Of a DNA stretch of 64,000 bases, positions 8,218 through 16,734 are shown piece by piece. A program made the position numbers and the translations under genes. Every line of letters starts with the position of its first letter. Position 1 is the stretch's first letter. Source of the DNA: an uncultured Bacilli bacterium (lineage in GTDB: Bacteria; Bacillota_I; Bacilli_A; RF39; UBA660); assembly GCA_910588195.1 (NCBI GenBank), contig CAJUPN010000007.1, positions 1 to 64,000 on the forward strand, written 5' to 3'. The notes below the pieces were generated by a model. The model did no database searches, had not been told where the DNA came from, and saw only the letters and a program-made list of their open reading frames with translations.

Positions 8218-11200
8218 TTAACCTGCCCAGTGAACGCGACCTGAACTTCTTATAGATTCAAGGCTTCCTGACCCACCAGTAATTGAATGATTAGAGCCAT
8301 AATTAACGAATCCATTATATAGGTTATTTAAGAAACCACTACGACACATTCTGCAGCTTCTACTTCGCTTGCATGTTTGGGTTCCTCCTACTTCATGACA
8401 TTCTTCAGCATCATCTGGACAATCACAAATTAAACTAAAGTCGGAATATCCTCCATAATTATTATTTTCACGATACCTGTTATAATTTTTTATTTGTTTC
8501 ATATCTTTAGAATTTAAAGTTACTTGATATGAAAGACTTTGTGGAGAATATGTATTTACATTACTTCCTTTTCTTCTTATGTCACTTAAAGCTTCTGTTC
8601 CTCCTGGCATATTAAACCAATTATACCCATAACCACATTCTTCAACTGAATTACAAGTAAATACAGTTGCTGGGTCTACGATTTTAAAATTAAGAACAGT
8701 TTCTGGAACTTCAGCTTTTTCACATTCATCTGTGCTTATTGTTGTTTTAACACCATTACATTTTCCTGTAGTAATTATCTCTGATTCTACTCTTAATGCA
8801 CAGTGGAATAGACCGTCTTCTGTTGCATTTTGGCGACCTGAACAAACTTCACCATTCTCAGCAAAGAAAGCATCAAATTTAGAATTTGTTCCAAGACCAC
8901 TTAAAAGCCATTTTGTATCATACGATCCTTCTAGTGTTGATAAATGAATATGGTATTGACGATCATTTTTAGTAACGTTTTGTTCCGCAGACATTACAAC
9001 ACCTTTTTGGACTAAAGTATACTTAGTATTTTCTGGTTCATCCCATGAGCAAACTGCTTTATATTTAGCATCTTGAACAAATTTTTGATCAGCTTTATAT
9101 TCTTCATCTAAATAAGCTTTATAGCCTTCATTAGTTTCTTCCCATTCTATATTTTCTTTACCAAAGTCGGTAGTTTCCGTAATTTCGTCAGAGAAGTATG
9201 TTTCTGAATATTGAGGAGCTACTAAACCATCTTCTCCATCTGGTCCAAGTATAGGTCCTGATATTTGACATCCAGGAGATCTATCAAATGGAACAGTTAC
9301 AACATCTCTTTTTAATTCTCCATATTCATCTAAGTAAACTTGAGAATATTCAAATCCAAAGAACATCGCTTTGAATGGGAAATTACTCTCAGCATCTGTT
9401 CCTTCATATTCAGTGAAGTACTTATCACATTTATCAATCTTCTCTTCTAGCTCTTTAGCCATTTTAACTGCTGATTGGTAAGCTTGTTTAGCTGCTGCCG
9501 CTGCACTGTGGTGTGTAGCATGGTTAGCTACAACATTCTCTTGATAAGTGGTATGGTCACTTTCGCTGTTTGAACAGCTATCATCCCAAGTTTTTGTACA
9601 AGTAACACCAATGGTTTCTCCACAACCAGAATCGGTTATTTTCTCTTTCTCAGCCTTAAAGTCATTAGCTTCTTTAATTGTTGGAAGAGTTTCCCATATT
9701 GACTTATCTACGTGATCATTAGTTTCTGAGCCATCTTTAATTATCTCATAGAAATTATAATAACCATCAGCAGCTTGTTTAAATCCTTTTTCGTCAAGTT
9801 TTATATAATGCCATTTTTTGTGATTGTGTTCAGGGTTTGTAAAATTATATTGAGTGTATCCTACTTTAAATTCTTTTTTTTCATTGGCTGATGTAGTGTC
9901 AAGATTTGCACTACAAGTTTCTTTAGTCGAATCATTAGGATCATCATGTTTTGATACGGATTTAGTTGTACCAGCACACTCAATTGTTATTTTTAAATCA
10001 CAGCTGTTAGTATCTGCAAGAGCATCATCATATATTAAATCCCATAATCTTTCTTTTTGATATAAATTATATTGGGCAACTTGTTTTTCAACTTGCTCAC
10101 GATAATCATCTTGCCATTTTTTGAAATGAATTAATGTTCTACATCGCTTATAACCTTCGATATACGGAGATTTAGTTCCCTGACCAGTTGTAGTTAGGTC
10201 AAAGTATCTTCCAGATGTTGCCGTTATCGCCCCTGGAATATCAACTGTAACTCTTTCAGTACAATAAATATCACAGTACTCATTTAGTTCTCCTTGCATT
10301 TTTTTATCAATGTATGATTCAGACTTACACATTTTCCAGTAATGTTTTACTTTAAGTTCCTCAGAATCACAGAATAAAAAATTCAAATCATATTCTTTTG
10401 CATAAGAATGAGTGTTGTCCAAGCAACAATTGTTTATATCTCCTTCAATATAATTAGGTACAATTTCATTTTTTGTACAACATTCTGGATCACATTCGAT
10501 TCCCCTATCAATATGGATATCATTTGGTTCCCCAGAAGTATCAATTTCTCCACCTGTTGCTCCTGCTTCTAAAAGTGCTTCGAAACTTACAACTAAAATT
10601 TGCTTTTCAGCTCTAGCACCAGCATCTGAAGCCATGCATATATATACACCCTTAGGCACATAATAAGCTTTTATTTGAAATGGTTCACAATCAGGTGCAG
10701 GAGTAACAATTAATGTTCCACTTTTTCCATGGAAGTTATCATCAGGACCTTGAATTGTACATCCTTCACACACAAATTTAATTTTATCTATTTCTGAAAG
10801 TGATGTAACTTTATACTCTATTCTATCTTTTGTAGAAGAAGGCATTTTCGTAAATGTTAATCCACTTGTTGATGATTGTTGAGTAGCAGAAGCTGATCTA
10901 GCTTGATTAGCAAGTCTAAAACCTTCTTCTACTAAACCAGAATTACCTTTCAAGTAATCAATATCAGAGGCTGAACATTCTGGACACATTAATTTCATGT
11001 CCCAACCATCTCGAATCTGAATAAAACGAACTAAAGCCTGCTCCATACTTGGAAGTTCAGGATCTTGGTTTCCAAATCCTTTATAAGTAGCATAAAAACG
11101 CATCGCCATTTGAATAGATGAATAATCTCCGCTTTCACCAGCTTTAGCTAACATAATAAGTCCTGGATCTGCAGTTGATGTACAAGAGTATTTGTCCCCT

Positions 11201-11445
11201 GTATTAAGATGCAACCCTGGGTCTAGACAATAAGCTGGATATTTTTCTCCATTTATTTTTAAAACTTTCTTATGGTCAGTGTAAGCACGACACTCACCTG
11301 CCCCATTACCTTTTGAACACCAAGTTATACCAGTTGAATATTCTCCTCCAACAAACTCTGCTGTTCCTATAATTGCATAAGCATTTTTAGTACCAATTAA
11401 GAAGGATAATATTAATAATAATGTGCATGTTATGTATTTTTTCAT
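8218..11445 (-). CDS. Large cysteine-rich secreted protein with thioester-domain-like N-terminus
   Basis: 1075 aa with a signal peptide (1-24) and about 40 cysteines. Near the N-terminus, AYCLDPG (Cys73) followed by SSIQMAMRF (Gln112) resembles the Cys and Gln motifs of Gram-positive thioester-domain (TED) adhesins, where the two side chains form an internal thioester used for covalent attachment to host surfaces. The rest parallels the 1111-aa protein at 2658-5993: NEYCDIYCTERVT, AITATSGRYF, SPYIEGYKRCR, FEYSQVYL, SYQVTLNSKDM, NYNR and a terminal Cys cluster. No anchor motif is seen. The ATG overlaps the upstream stop codon (ATGA). The TED reading is an inference from two short motifs. Confidence 0.75.
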   Translation of the reverse strand: MKKYITCTLLLILSFLIGTKNAYAIIGTAEFVGGEYSTGITWCSKGNGAGECRAYTDHKKVLKINGEKYPAYCLDPGLHLNTGDKYSCTSTADPGLIMLAKAGESGDYSSIQMAMRFYATYKGFGNQDPELPSMEQALVRFIQIRDGWDMKLMCPECSASDIDYLKGNSGLVEEGFRLANQARSASATQQSSTSGLTFTKMPSSTKDRIEYKVTSLSEIDKIKFVCEGCTIQGPDDNFHGKSGTLIVTPAPDCEPFQIKAYYVPKGVYICMASDAGARAEKQILVVSFEALLEAGATGGEIDTSGEPNDIHIDRGIECDPECCTKNEIVPNYIEGDINNCCLDNTHSYAKEYDLNFLFCDSEELKVKHYWKMCKSESYIDKKMQGELNEYCDIYCTERVTVDIPGAITATSGRYFDLTTTGQGTKSPYIEGYKRCRTLIHFKKWQDDYREQVEKQVAQYNLYQKERLWDLIYDDALADTNSCDLKITIECAGTTKSVSKHDDPNDSTKETCSANLDTTSANEKKEFKVGYTQYNFTNPEHNHKKWHYIKLDEKGFKQAADGYYNFYEIIKDGSETNDHVDKSIWETLPTIKEANDFKAEKEKITDSGCGETIGVTCTKTWDDSCSNSESDHTTYQENVVANHATHHSAAAAAKQAYQSAVKMAKELEEKIDKCDKYFTEYEGTDAESNFPFKAMFFGFEYSQVYLDEYGELKRDVVTVPFDRSPGCQISGPILGPDGEDGLVAPQYSETYFSDEITETTDFGKENIEWEETNEGYKAYLDEEYKADQKFVQDAKYKAVCSWDEPENTKYTLVQKGVVMSAEQNVTKNDRQYHIHLSTLEGSYDTKWLLSGLGTNSKFDAFFAENGEVCSGRQNATEDGLFHCALRVESEIITTGKCNGVKTTISTDECEKAEVPETVLNFKIVDPATVFTCNSVEECGYGYNWFNMPGGTEALSDIRRKGSNVNTYSPQSLSYQVTLNSKDMKQIKNYNRYRENNNYGGYSDFSLICDCPDDAEECHEVGGTQTCKRSRSCRMCRSGFLNNLYNGFVNYGSNHSITGGSGSLESIRSSGRVHWAG

Positions 11446-12377
11446 AATCTATGTCTCCTTATGAACATTATTAGTACAACTACTAGAACCCCTAAACCGA
11501 TAGTAACGCAAGCAATTGCGATTAAATCTTTGTTGTCACTAACTTTCTTTACAAATTTATTCATTACACCTGTTTTTTTATCAATCTTTGTACCATTTAT
11601 ATCTTCAGCATTAACTTTTATATTTCCTTCAAAAGCACTTATTAAATTGGCTTGAGCTTGCTTTTCTTGTTCTTTATGAGTTTCTTTATATTTATCAAGA
11701 CCAGTCATAAAATCTTCTGGAGTAATTTCTTCATCTAAAAATGTTGCACAATTTTCATAGTTTGGATACATTATGCATCCTGTTCTTTGATTAAAAGAAT
11801 TATATACTTTTGTTTCAAAACTAACTTTTCTAATTAATTCTCCATTACAATCATATTTCTCAGCAAAGATATCAACAGTATAAGTAATTTTACGTTCCAT
11901 GTTTGGTGCTTCATATTTATATGTTCCTTCTTCATTTAAATCAGTAACTTTAATAATTTTTACATCATTATTGAAGTTATTAGATATTTGAGCATATATT
12001 CCTTCTTTTAAACCTTTTAAAGTAATTTCAATAAAACGATATTTTTGTACACCATTATGATCTTTATAATATTCTGCATTTTCTGGTGTTAGTTCTAAAG
12101 GAATATCTCTTGATGAAAGTTCATAGTCTCCACTAACTCCATTAGCTAAGTTTAAAAGTTCACTTAACTGTTCCTGGCTACATTTTGAATCAGTTTTAGT
12201 AATAGCAAGTTCTTCATTTTGAGCATTAGTAGAAGTCTTACCAGAATCACTTACTGGTTTACCTTCATAATTTATAGTTAAAATTAATAAAGCAAAAAAT
12301 AAAACTAAAATAATAGAACTAATATATACTGGTATATACTCAGTTTTAAATTTACGTTCTTTTTCTATTTTTACCAT
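11442..12377 (-). CDS. Bitopic envelope protein of Cys-rich operon
   Basis: 311 aa: transmembrane helix near the N-terminus (about 17-36), an extracytoplasmic domain, and a second helix at the C-terminus (about 283-306) with the tail RRHRL. Parts of the outside domain (RFIEITLKGLKEGIYAQISN, the CNGE cysteine, then GCIMYPNYENC) align in order with the 238- and 245-aa proteins of the same locus, so it is an enlarged member of that family. GAGGAT eight bases before the ATG supports the start. It is translationally coupled to the 1075-aa protein downstream. No named family recognised. Confidence 0.65.
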   Translation of the reverse strand: MVKIEKERKFKTEYIPVYISSIILVLFFALLILTINYEGKPVSDSGKTSTNAQNEELAITKTDSKCSQEQLSELLNLANGVSGDYELSSRDIPLELTPENAEYYKDHNGVQKYRFIEITLKGLKEGIYAQISNNFNNDVKIIKVTDLNEEGTYKYEAPNMERKITYTVDIFAEKYDCNGELIRKVSFETKVYNSFNQRTGCIMYPNYENCATFLDEEITPEDFMTGLDKYKETHKEQEKQAQANLISAFEGNIKVNAEDINGTKIDKKTGVMNKFVKKVSDNKDLIAIACVTIGLGVLVVVLIMFIRRHRL

Positions 12378-12393
12378 AAAGCATCCTCACTCT

Positions 12394-13125
12394 CTAAATT
12401 TCAGAGTCTTTTATATGACATGTTTTTATATAAATATAAATTATATCTAGTGCAATCAATATTGAAACAACTATCACTATTATTTTTTTTATTAATTTAA
12501 TTCTTTCTTTTTTTGCTAATTCACGAACACTTTCTTCACACTCAATACATTTAGCTGTTGTTATTTTTTTTATACCATTTCTTTGTTCGTTAATTTTTTT
12601 TAAAATATCACTTTCAGATAAAGAAAAGTTTTTCGTAATCCATTCTTGACAGTATGAATAATTTTCTGTATCAGCAAACTTACATTCATTATAATCGTGA
12701 TACTTATTTCTCTTAGGTTTTACCAAAGAAAACTTTCTAATTGTTCCAGTGCATCCTTCAAGTAAACTTCTAACAGTAAAATTATATCTAATTACATCAG
12801 TATCATTAGCAATCTCGAAAGTATAAACCCCATTCGTAAGTTGTGCTGGGGTAATTGTAAGCGAAAACACTTCTTCTTCATCTAAAACGCTCACAAATAA
12901 TTTTTCTGTAATATTATATACAGATATTTTGAATACATTTGATCCATCCTCTTTTTTTTCAATCTCATATGAAGCTGTTACATTTGCTGCAATCTTGTTT
13001 AATTCAGCTTGAGCTTTATAATCACAAGTATTTTCTTTTTTACTTGTTTCTTCAGCTAATACATAAGAGAAGTTAATAAAATAAGAAATAGTCAACAAAA
13101 ACATAATAGTTATAGTCTTCTTCAT
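12394..13125 (-). CDS. Bitopic envelope protein with juxtamembrane CxxC (paralogue of 7390-8106)
   Basis: About 243 aa with signal peptide, extracytoplasmic domain, TAKCIEC motif next to the membrane, a C-terminal transmembrane helix and the tail KDSEI. It is paralogous to the 238-aa protein that opens the next operon, so the two operons each start with a copy of this gene. The start is the second ATG: AAAGGA lies nine bases from it but only three from the first ATG. A TTGTAA-N17-TATATT promoter precedes it. Function unknown; the pairing with the Cys-rich giants suggests a membrane receptor or assembly partner. Confidence 0.65.
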   Translation of the reverse strand: MKKTITIMFLLTISYFINFSYVLAEETSKKENTCDYKAQAELNKIAANVTASYEIEKKEDGSNVFKISVYNITEKLFVSVLDEEEVFSLTITPAQLTNGVYTFEIANDTDVIRYNFTVRSLLEGCTGTIRKFSLVKPKRNKYHDYNECKFADTENYSYCQEWITKNFSLSESDILKKINEQRNGIKKITTAKCIECEESVRELAKKERIKLIKKIIVIVVSILIALDIIYIYIKTCHIKDSEI

Positions 13126-13155
13126 ATTCATCTATCCTTTTATATCTTCTATATA

Positions 13156-13184
13156 AATATAGCAAAAAATATCAAAGTTTACAA
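13156..13184 (-). promoter_or_regulatory. Promoter of first Cys-rich envelope operon
   Basis: Minus-strand TTGTAA (13179-13184) and TATATT (13156-13161) separated by 17 bases, located just after the terminator of the ncRNA candidate at 13209-13625. Confidence 0.7.
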
Positions 13185-13208
13185 TAAAATTGTAGTATTT
13201 TTAGAGCA

Positions 13209-13625
13209 CAAAAAAAATATATAGCTGACAACTATATATTTCCTAGTTTGAAATGATCAATAGTTTCCAAGAATGTCAGGTCCCAGTCCCCATTGCTTAT
13301 CTTTAGTTATAGAGTTTCTTTCTCCATGTGCGCACATACTTAGTAATAAGACAAGGCCTCTAGTGGCATCAAGCAACTTAGTGAATCAATTATATTCAGT
13401 GTTTAGCATTCCGCCTTACGAATGAATAAAACCAATTATGAACTAAGCTAAATCGTATAGTTTATTTATCATTGTTTCAAAGGGAGTCTTGATTCAGAGA
13501 ACCAAGATTTCCCTCGTTAACTAAATAAAAATACATTTAAGAGATACTTTTGTTTTTTAAACATTTTTGTTTGGATAAAAATATTTATTTTGGTATCAAT
13601 TGCTTAGTTCGTTGCCTTACTAAGT
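13209..13625 (-). ncRNA. Free-standing structured ncRNA candidate, about 420 nt
   Basis: No convincing protein gene lies between 13132 and 13761, yet the minus strand carries a promoter (13632-13661) and a strong terminator (13216-13240), giving a transcript of about 420 nt. It is richer in G+C and in paired segments than ordinary spacers here. The 5' end ATACTTAGTAAGG can pair with CTTATTACTAAGTAT about 290 nt later. A hairpin with arms AATCTTGGTT/GAATCAAGA is enclosed by GAGGGA and CTCCCTT. The conserved cores of RNase P RNA and the tRNA-like end of tmRNA are absent. I cannot assign it to an Rfam family. Confidence 0.65.
13216..13240 (-). terminator. Terminator of ncRNA candidate
   Basis: Nine-bp arms AATATATAG/CTATATATT with a seven-base loop, followed by eight to nine T on the minus strand. 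Confidence 0.85.
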
Positions 13626-13631
13626 ATCTAC

Positions 13632-13661
13632 AGTATACCCCCTACTATATATAAAAGTCAA
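13632..13661 (-). promoter_or_regulatory. Promoter of ncRNA candidate
   Basis: Minus-strand TTGACT (13656-13661) and TATACT (13632-13637), 18 bases apart. The expected start point is near 13625, where the 5' strand of the long-range helix begins. Confidence 0.7.
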
Positions 13662-13706
13662 TATAAAATTTTCAAAATTTTTTTAATAGACATTTTTCTT
13701 TTTTTA

Positions 13707-13735
13707 TTTACAAAGATATTATTCTTTGCTATAAT
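13707..13735 (+). promoter_or_regulatory. Promoter of coiled-coil gene
   Basis: TTTACA (13707-13712) and TATAAT (13730-13735) with a 17-base spacer, 27 bases before the ATG at 13762. It is divergent from the ncRNA promoter. Confidence 0.75.
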
Positions 13736-13761
13736 TCTTGTTAGAGAATAGGAAGGTATGT

Positions 13762-14697
13762 ATGGATAATTTAATTAGTGAGACTAACACAAGGCTACAA
13801 GAAATAATTGATAACCTTACAACTATAAAAACAGAATATGAAAATAAACTTAGAAGAAGTTCAAGAGAAATTGATGTTGAACTTGATAAGGTAAATAAGT
13901 ATAAAGAAGATTTTTTTGTAGCTAAACAGAAAATAGAAAAAATGAATTCAGATATTGAAGGTTTTGAAGCTGATTATCAAAATCTTGTTGAAAGATTTAA
14001 AGATGATGAACTTGCTAATATCTTAATTGCTGCTAACAAAGAAATTTCTGCTAAAATTGATGAAAGAAAAAGAAAGATAGCTAGAGACAAATTAGCTATG
14101 AACGAATTAATTGAAAAAGCTGAATTATCTAAAAATAAACTAGTTAAAATAACTGCTGAGAAAAAAGCGTTAGAGTTATGTTTAGCTAAAATATTAGATG
14201 CCTATGAATTCTATTCAAGAGCTTTAACTCAAGTTATTGAGTATACACAAGAAAATACAAGTGATTTATCAAAATGTTTTTTCGAGAATAACAAAGATAT
14301 GAAATCAAGTTTTTCAAAAACTATAAGAGAGATTACTGCAGATAATAAAGAATATAAAGAAAAAGCTATTGAAGAAGAAGATAAAATAATGGAAGATGAT
14401 TCATCTAATACTACTTTTGAAGAAGATAAACAAGATGAAACAGTTTTTGAAGAACTAGATTTGATAACTGAAGAAGAAATTGATGAAGAAGTTCCAGAAA
14501 AAGAAGAAATAGATATGACTTCTGATGAAGATGAAGAAACTGATGAAGATAAGGAAATGGAAGAAGATAATAATAACCCTACTCCTGATAAAGTTGATGA
14601 AATAAAAGTTACAGAAGAAAAAGCTAAAGAAAAAGGAAGTATCAGAATAGACGATATTGATTTCGATAGTATTAGTAATTTTGACGATTCATTATAA
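13762..14697 (+). CDS. Coiled-coil protein with acidic C-terminus
   Basis: A 311-aa soluble protein. Residues about 1-170 are dense in heptad-like Leu/Ile/Lys/Glu and are predicted coiled coil; residues about 205-290 are extremely acidic (runs of E and D). It ends with a short hydrophobic/acidic peptide (DDIDFDSISNFDDSL). There is no signal peptide or membrane helix. The ATG is preceded by GGAAGG at five-base spacing; an upstream in-frame TTG lies between the -10 box and this site, so it is not used. It is monocistronic with its own promoter and terminator. Function unknown; a structural or division-related cytoplasmic protein is possible. Confidence 0.65.
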   Translation: MDNLISETNTRLQEIIDNLTTIKTEYENKLRRSSREIDVELDKVNKYKEDFFVAKQKIEKMNSDIEGFEADYQNLVERFKDDELANILIAANKEISAKIDERKRKIARDKLAMNELIEKAELSKNKLVKITAEKKALELCLAKILDAYEFYSRALTQVIEYTQENTSDLSKCFFENNKDMKSSFSKTIREITADNKEYKEKAIEEEDKIMEDDSSNTTFEEDKQDETVFEELDLITEEEIDEEVPEKEEIDMTSDEDEETDEDKEMEEDNNNPTPDKVDEIKVTEEKAKEKGSIRIDDIDFDSISNFDDSL

Positions 14698-14702
14698 AAA
14701 AT

Positions 14703-14730
14703 AAAAATATCACATTTTCGTGATATTTTT
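14703..14730 (+). terminator. Terminator of coiled-coil gene
   Basis: Eleven-bp arms AAAAATATCAC/GTGATATTTTT followed by further T. Confidence 0.85.
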
Positions 14731-14752
14731 TTATTTGCAATTTATATATAAA

Positions 14753-14839
14753 AGAGGCATAAAGGAATAAAAGTAAAATTTAGGTAGGTTAGGCTGGTTA
14801 TAAATAAACATAGATTGGAGTTTTCCTTTTTGTGCCTCT
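14753..14839. repeat. Long imperfect hairpin between convergent genes
   Basis: AGAGGCA (14753-14759) pairs with TGCCTCT (14833-14839), and AAAGGA with TCCTTT just inside. The purine-rich loop contains AGGTAGGTTAGGCTGG. On the minus strand the stem is followed by TTTTAT. It may be a small RNA or an extra terminator for either neighbour. No SRP RNA core motif is seen. Confidence 0.4.
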
Positions 14840-14882
14840 ACTTATATATTACCGATTACTTTATATTTTACTTTAAATATTT

Positions 14883-14905
14883 ATAAAAAAAGAGAGATAA
14901 GCCCT
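14883..14905 (-). terminator. Terminator of nadK unit
   Basis: GAGGG/CTCTC stem followed by seven T on the minus strand, immediately after the nadK stop codon. Confidence 0.6.
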
Positions 14906-15696
14906 CATTTTAAAAATTTATTATAAATAATTTTCGTATAATCGTATTCGTTCATTCTTATTACCTTAATCTTATCTTTAGATAAACGCATCTCGATTTT
15001 ATCAATTGTTTCAAAAGGATAAAGATTTCCATCAATAAATAAATTAACGCTTGTAGTTCTTTTAGTCGGAATAATATTTATTATTTTAGAGTCTGGAATA
15101 ATAATTGAATTTGTAAGAGTACGATAAATATAATTATTTATTGGAGCTAATGGAGTTATTTCTAAGGCATGTATACCATTATAAATAATTGCTCCTCCCC
15201 CACTTAAATTATAAGATGTTGATCCGGTTGGAGTTGAAACCATTATTCCATCTCCAACAAAGTTTTCCAAAGTTTCTCCATCTATTAACACATCAAAATA
15301 AGCAGTTTTTAAATCTCTTTCTCTGACTACTACCTCATTTAAAGATTTAAACTTTTTCTTCTTTCCTTCAGAAGTTACTTCTATTTCTTCAAAAGATAAT
15401 TCCTCTATCTTATAATTATTCTTCTCTAAGTTTTTTATAAAGTTCTTTATTTCATTTGGTTTTATTTCTTGTAAAAAACCTAATGTACCATTATTAATAC
15501 CAATAAATAAGACATCAGGATTAAAGTTAGATTCCATTATCATGTGAAGAAATGTTCCATCTCCCCCAATAGCGATACCTATATCAAATTTTTTAGATTC
15601 TGTTACTTTAAATCCTGCTTTAATTAAAAGAGAAGTTAGTATTTCTTTTATGAATGTTGAATCACTATTACTACTTTCAAATAGTTTAATCTTCAT
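14905..15696 (-). CDS. nadK: NAD kinase
   Basis: 263-aa ATP-NAD kinase that makes NADP+ from NAD+. The signatures are GGDGTFLHM near residue 44, NNGTLGFL near 68, and the Gly-rich PTGSTSYNLSGGG loop near 158. The length is typical of Gram-positive NadK. The start is the ATG that overlaps the end of the upstream methyltransferase by 11 bases (the stop of that gene is read just inside nadK); the longer GTG-started frame would run far into it. The arrangement implies translational coupling in a two-gene operon. Confidence 0.93.
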   Translation of the reverse strand: MKIKLFESSNSDSTFIKEILTSLLIKAGFKVTESKKFDIGIAIGGDGTFLHMIMESNFNPDVLFIGINNGTLGFLQEIKPNEIKNFIKNLEKNNYKIEELSFEEIEVTSEGKKKKFKSLNEVVVRERDLKTAYFDVLIDGETLENFVGDGIMVSTPTGSTSYNLSGGGAIIYNGIHALEITPLAPINNYIYRTLTNSIIIPDSKIINIIPTKRTTSVNLFIDGNLYPFETIDKIEMRLSKDKIKVIRMNEYDYTKIIYNKFLK

Positions 15697-16573
15697 ATTT
15701 TTCACTTTCCCATCTTGCAAATATACCACAAGGTAAATACAGATCAGAATCTTTCATAGGTAAGCCAATTTCATCACAAGAAATATATCCTTGGTGTACT
15801 TTATTAACAGTTAATTTTAAGATATCTGCTAAGACACTCATTGATAGACCAGTTGTATATGAATTTATTAAGAACATGATTGGTTTATCACTTAATACCT
15901 GAGTACATAGCTTAACTAAATTAAATAAATCAGTTTCAATATTCCATATTTCTTTATTTGATCCTCTTCCAAAAGATGGTGGATCCATTAATATAATATC
16001 GTATTTATTTCCTCGACGAATTTCTCTTTCAATAAATTTAACAACATCATCAACTATATAACGTATAGGTTTGTTTTCTAACCCTGATGATTTAACATTT
16101 TCTTTTGCCCAGTCAACCATACCACGGGAAGAGTCTACATGAACAACTGATGCTCCCTTTGATAAAGCAGCTACAGATGCTGCTCCAGTATAAGCAAATA
16201 AGTTTAAAACTTTAACTTCCCTATTCTTAGATTCTTCACTAATTTTTTTTCTGATAATATTCCAGTTATATGCTTGTTCAGGAAAAATTCCAGTATGTTT
16301 AAACCCCATTAATTTTAAATTAAAGGTTAAATCTTCCCATTTAATTTGCCAAGTAGAATCCATATCCTTATTATAAATATACCATTCTCCTCCACCTTTA
16401 TTACTTCTTTTGTATTTGGCATCTGCACTATCCCATAAAGAAGCTCTTGTTTTTTCATTCCAGATTATTTGGGGATCTGGTCTTGATAATATAACTCCAT
16501 TCCATCTTTCTAATTTTTGACCATTTGCCATATCTAAAATTTCGTAATCATTAAAATTCTTTATTACTTTCAT
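15686..16573 (-). CDS. Class I SAM-dependent rRNA-type methyltransferase (RlmI/Methyltrans_SAM-like)
   Basis: 295 aa. The SAM-binding motif VLNLFAYTGAASVAALSKGA is near residue 125, followed by HVDSS, the acidic second loop, and the catalytic-type motif IILMDPPSFGRG near 193. DPPSF is the hallmark of the RlmI/RlmKL-type large-subunit rRNA methyltransferase clan. The protein lacks the N-terminal PUA domain of RlmI, so its exact target base is not fixed. AGGTGAT precedes the ATG. It is the first gene of an overlapping pair with nadK. Confidence 0.85.
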   Translation of the reverse strand: MKVIKNFNDYEILDMANGQKLERWNGVILSRPDPQIIWNEKTRASLWDSADAKYKRSNKGGGEWYIYNKDMDSTWQIKWEDLTFNLKLMGFKHTGIFPEQAYNWNIIRKKISEESKNREVKVLNLFAYTGAASVAALSKGASVVHVDSSRGMVDWAKENVKSSGLENKPIRYIVDDVVKFIEREIRRGNKYDIILMDPPSFGRGSNKEIWNIETDLFNLVKLCTQVLSDKPIMFLINSYTTGLSMSVLADILKLTVNKVHQGYISCDEIGLPMKDSDLYLPCGIFARWESEKYED

Positions 16574-16680
16574 AACATCACCTAAAAATAGTTTTTTTAT
16601 AAAATTTGAACATACTATATTGGAAATTTTATAAACCTCTAGTTAATAGTACTTTAATATTTTTTAAAAGTCAATATTAG

Positions 16681-16709
16681 TTGAAATATAAAGATTTTAA
16701 GTATACAAT
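16681..16709 (+). promoter_or_regulatory. Promoter of slipin operon with overlapping inverted repeat
   Basis: TTGAAA (16681-16686) and TACAAT (16704-16709) with a 17-base spacer. A perfect inverted repeat with 9-bp arms TTAAGTATA/TATACTTAA and a 3-base centre (16697-16717) overlaps the -10 box, which is the layout of a repressor operator. Confidence 0.65.
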
Positions 16710-16734
16710 ATACTTAAAGAAAGGAGTTTTAATT

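Noticed and set aside
13209..13625. RNase P RNA, tmRNA or SRP RNA
   Set aside because: The conserved GAGGAAAGUCC and ACAGAA cores of RNase P, the tRNA-like 3' end and tag frame of tmRNA, and the SRP tetraloop region are all absent.
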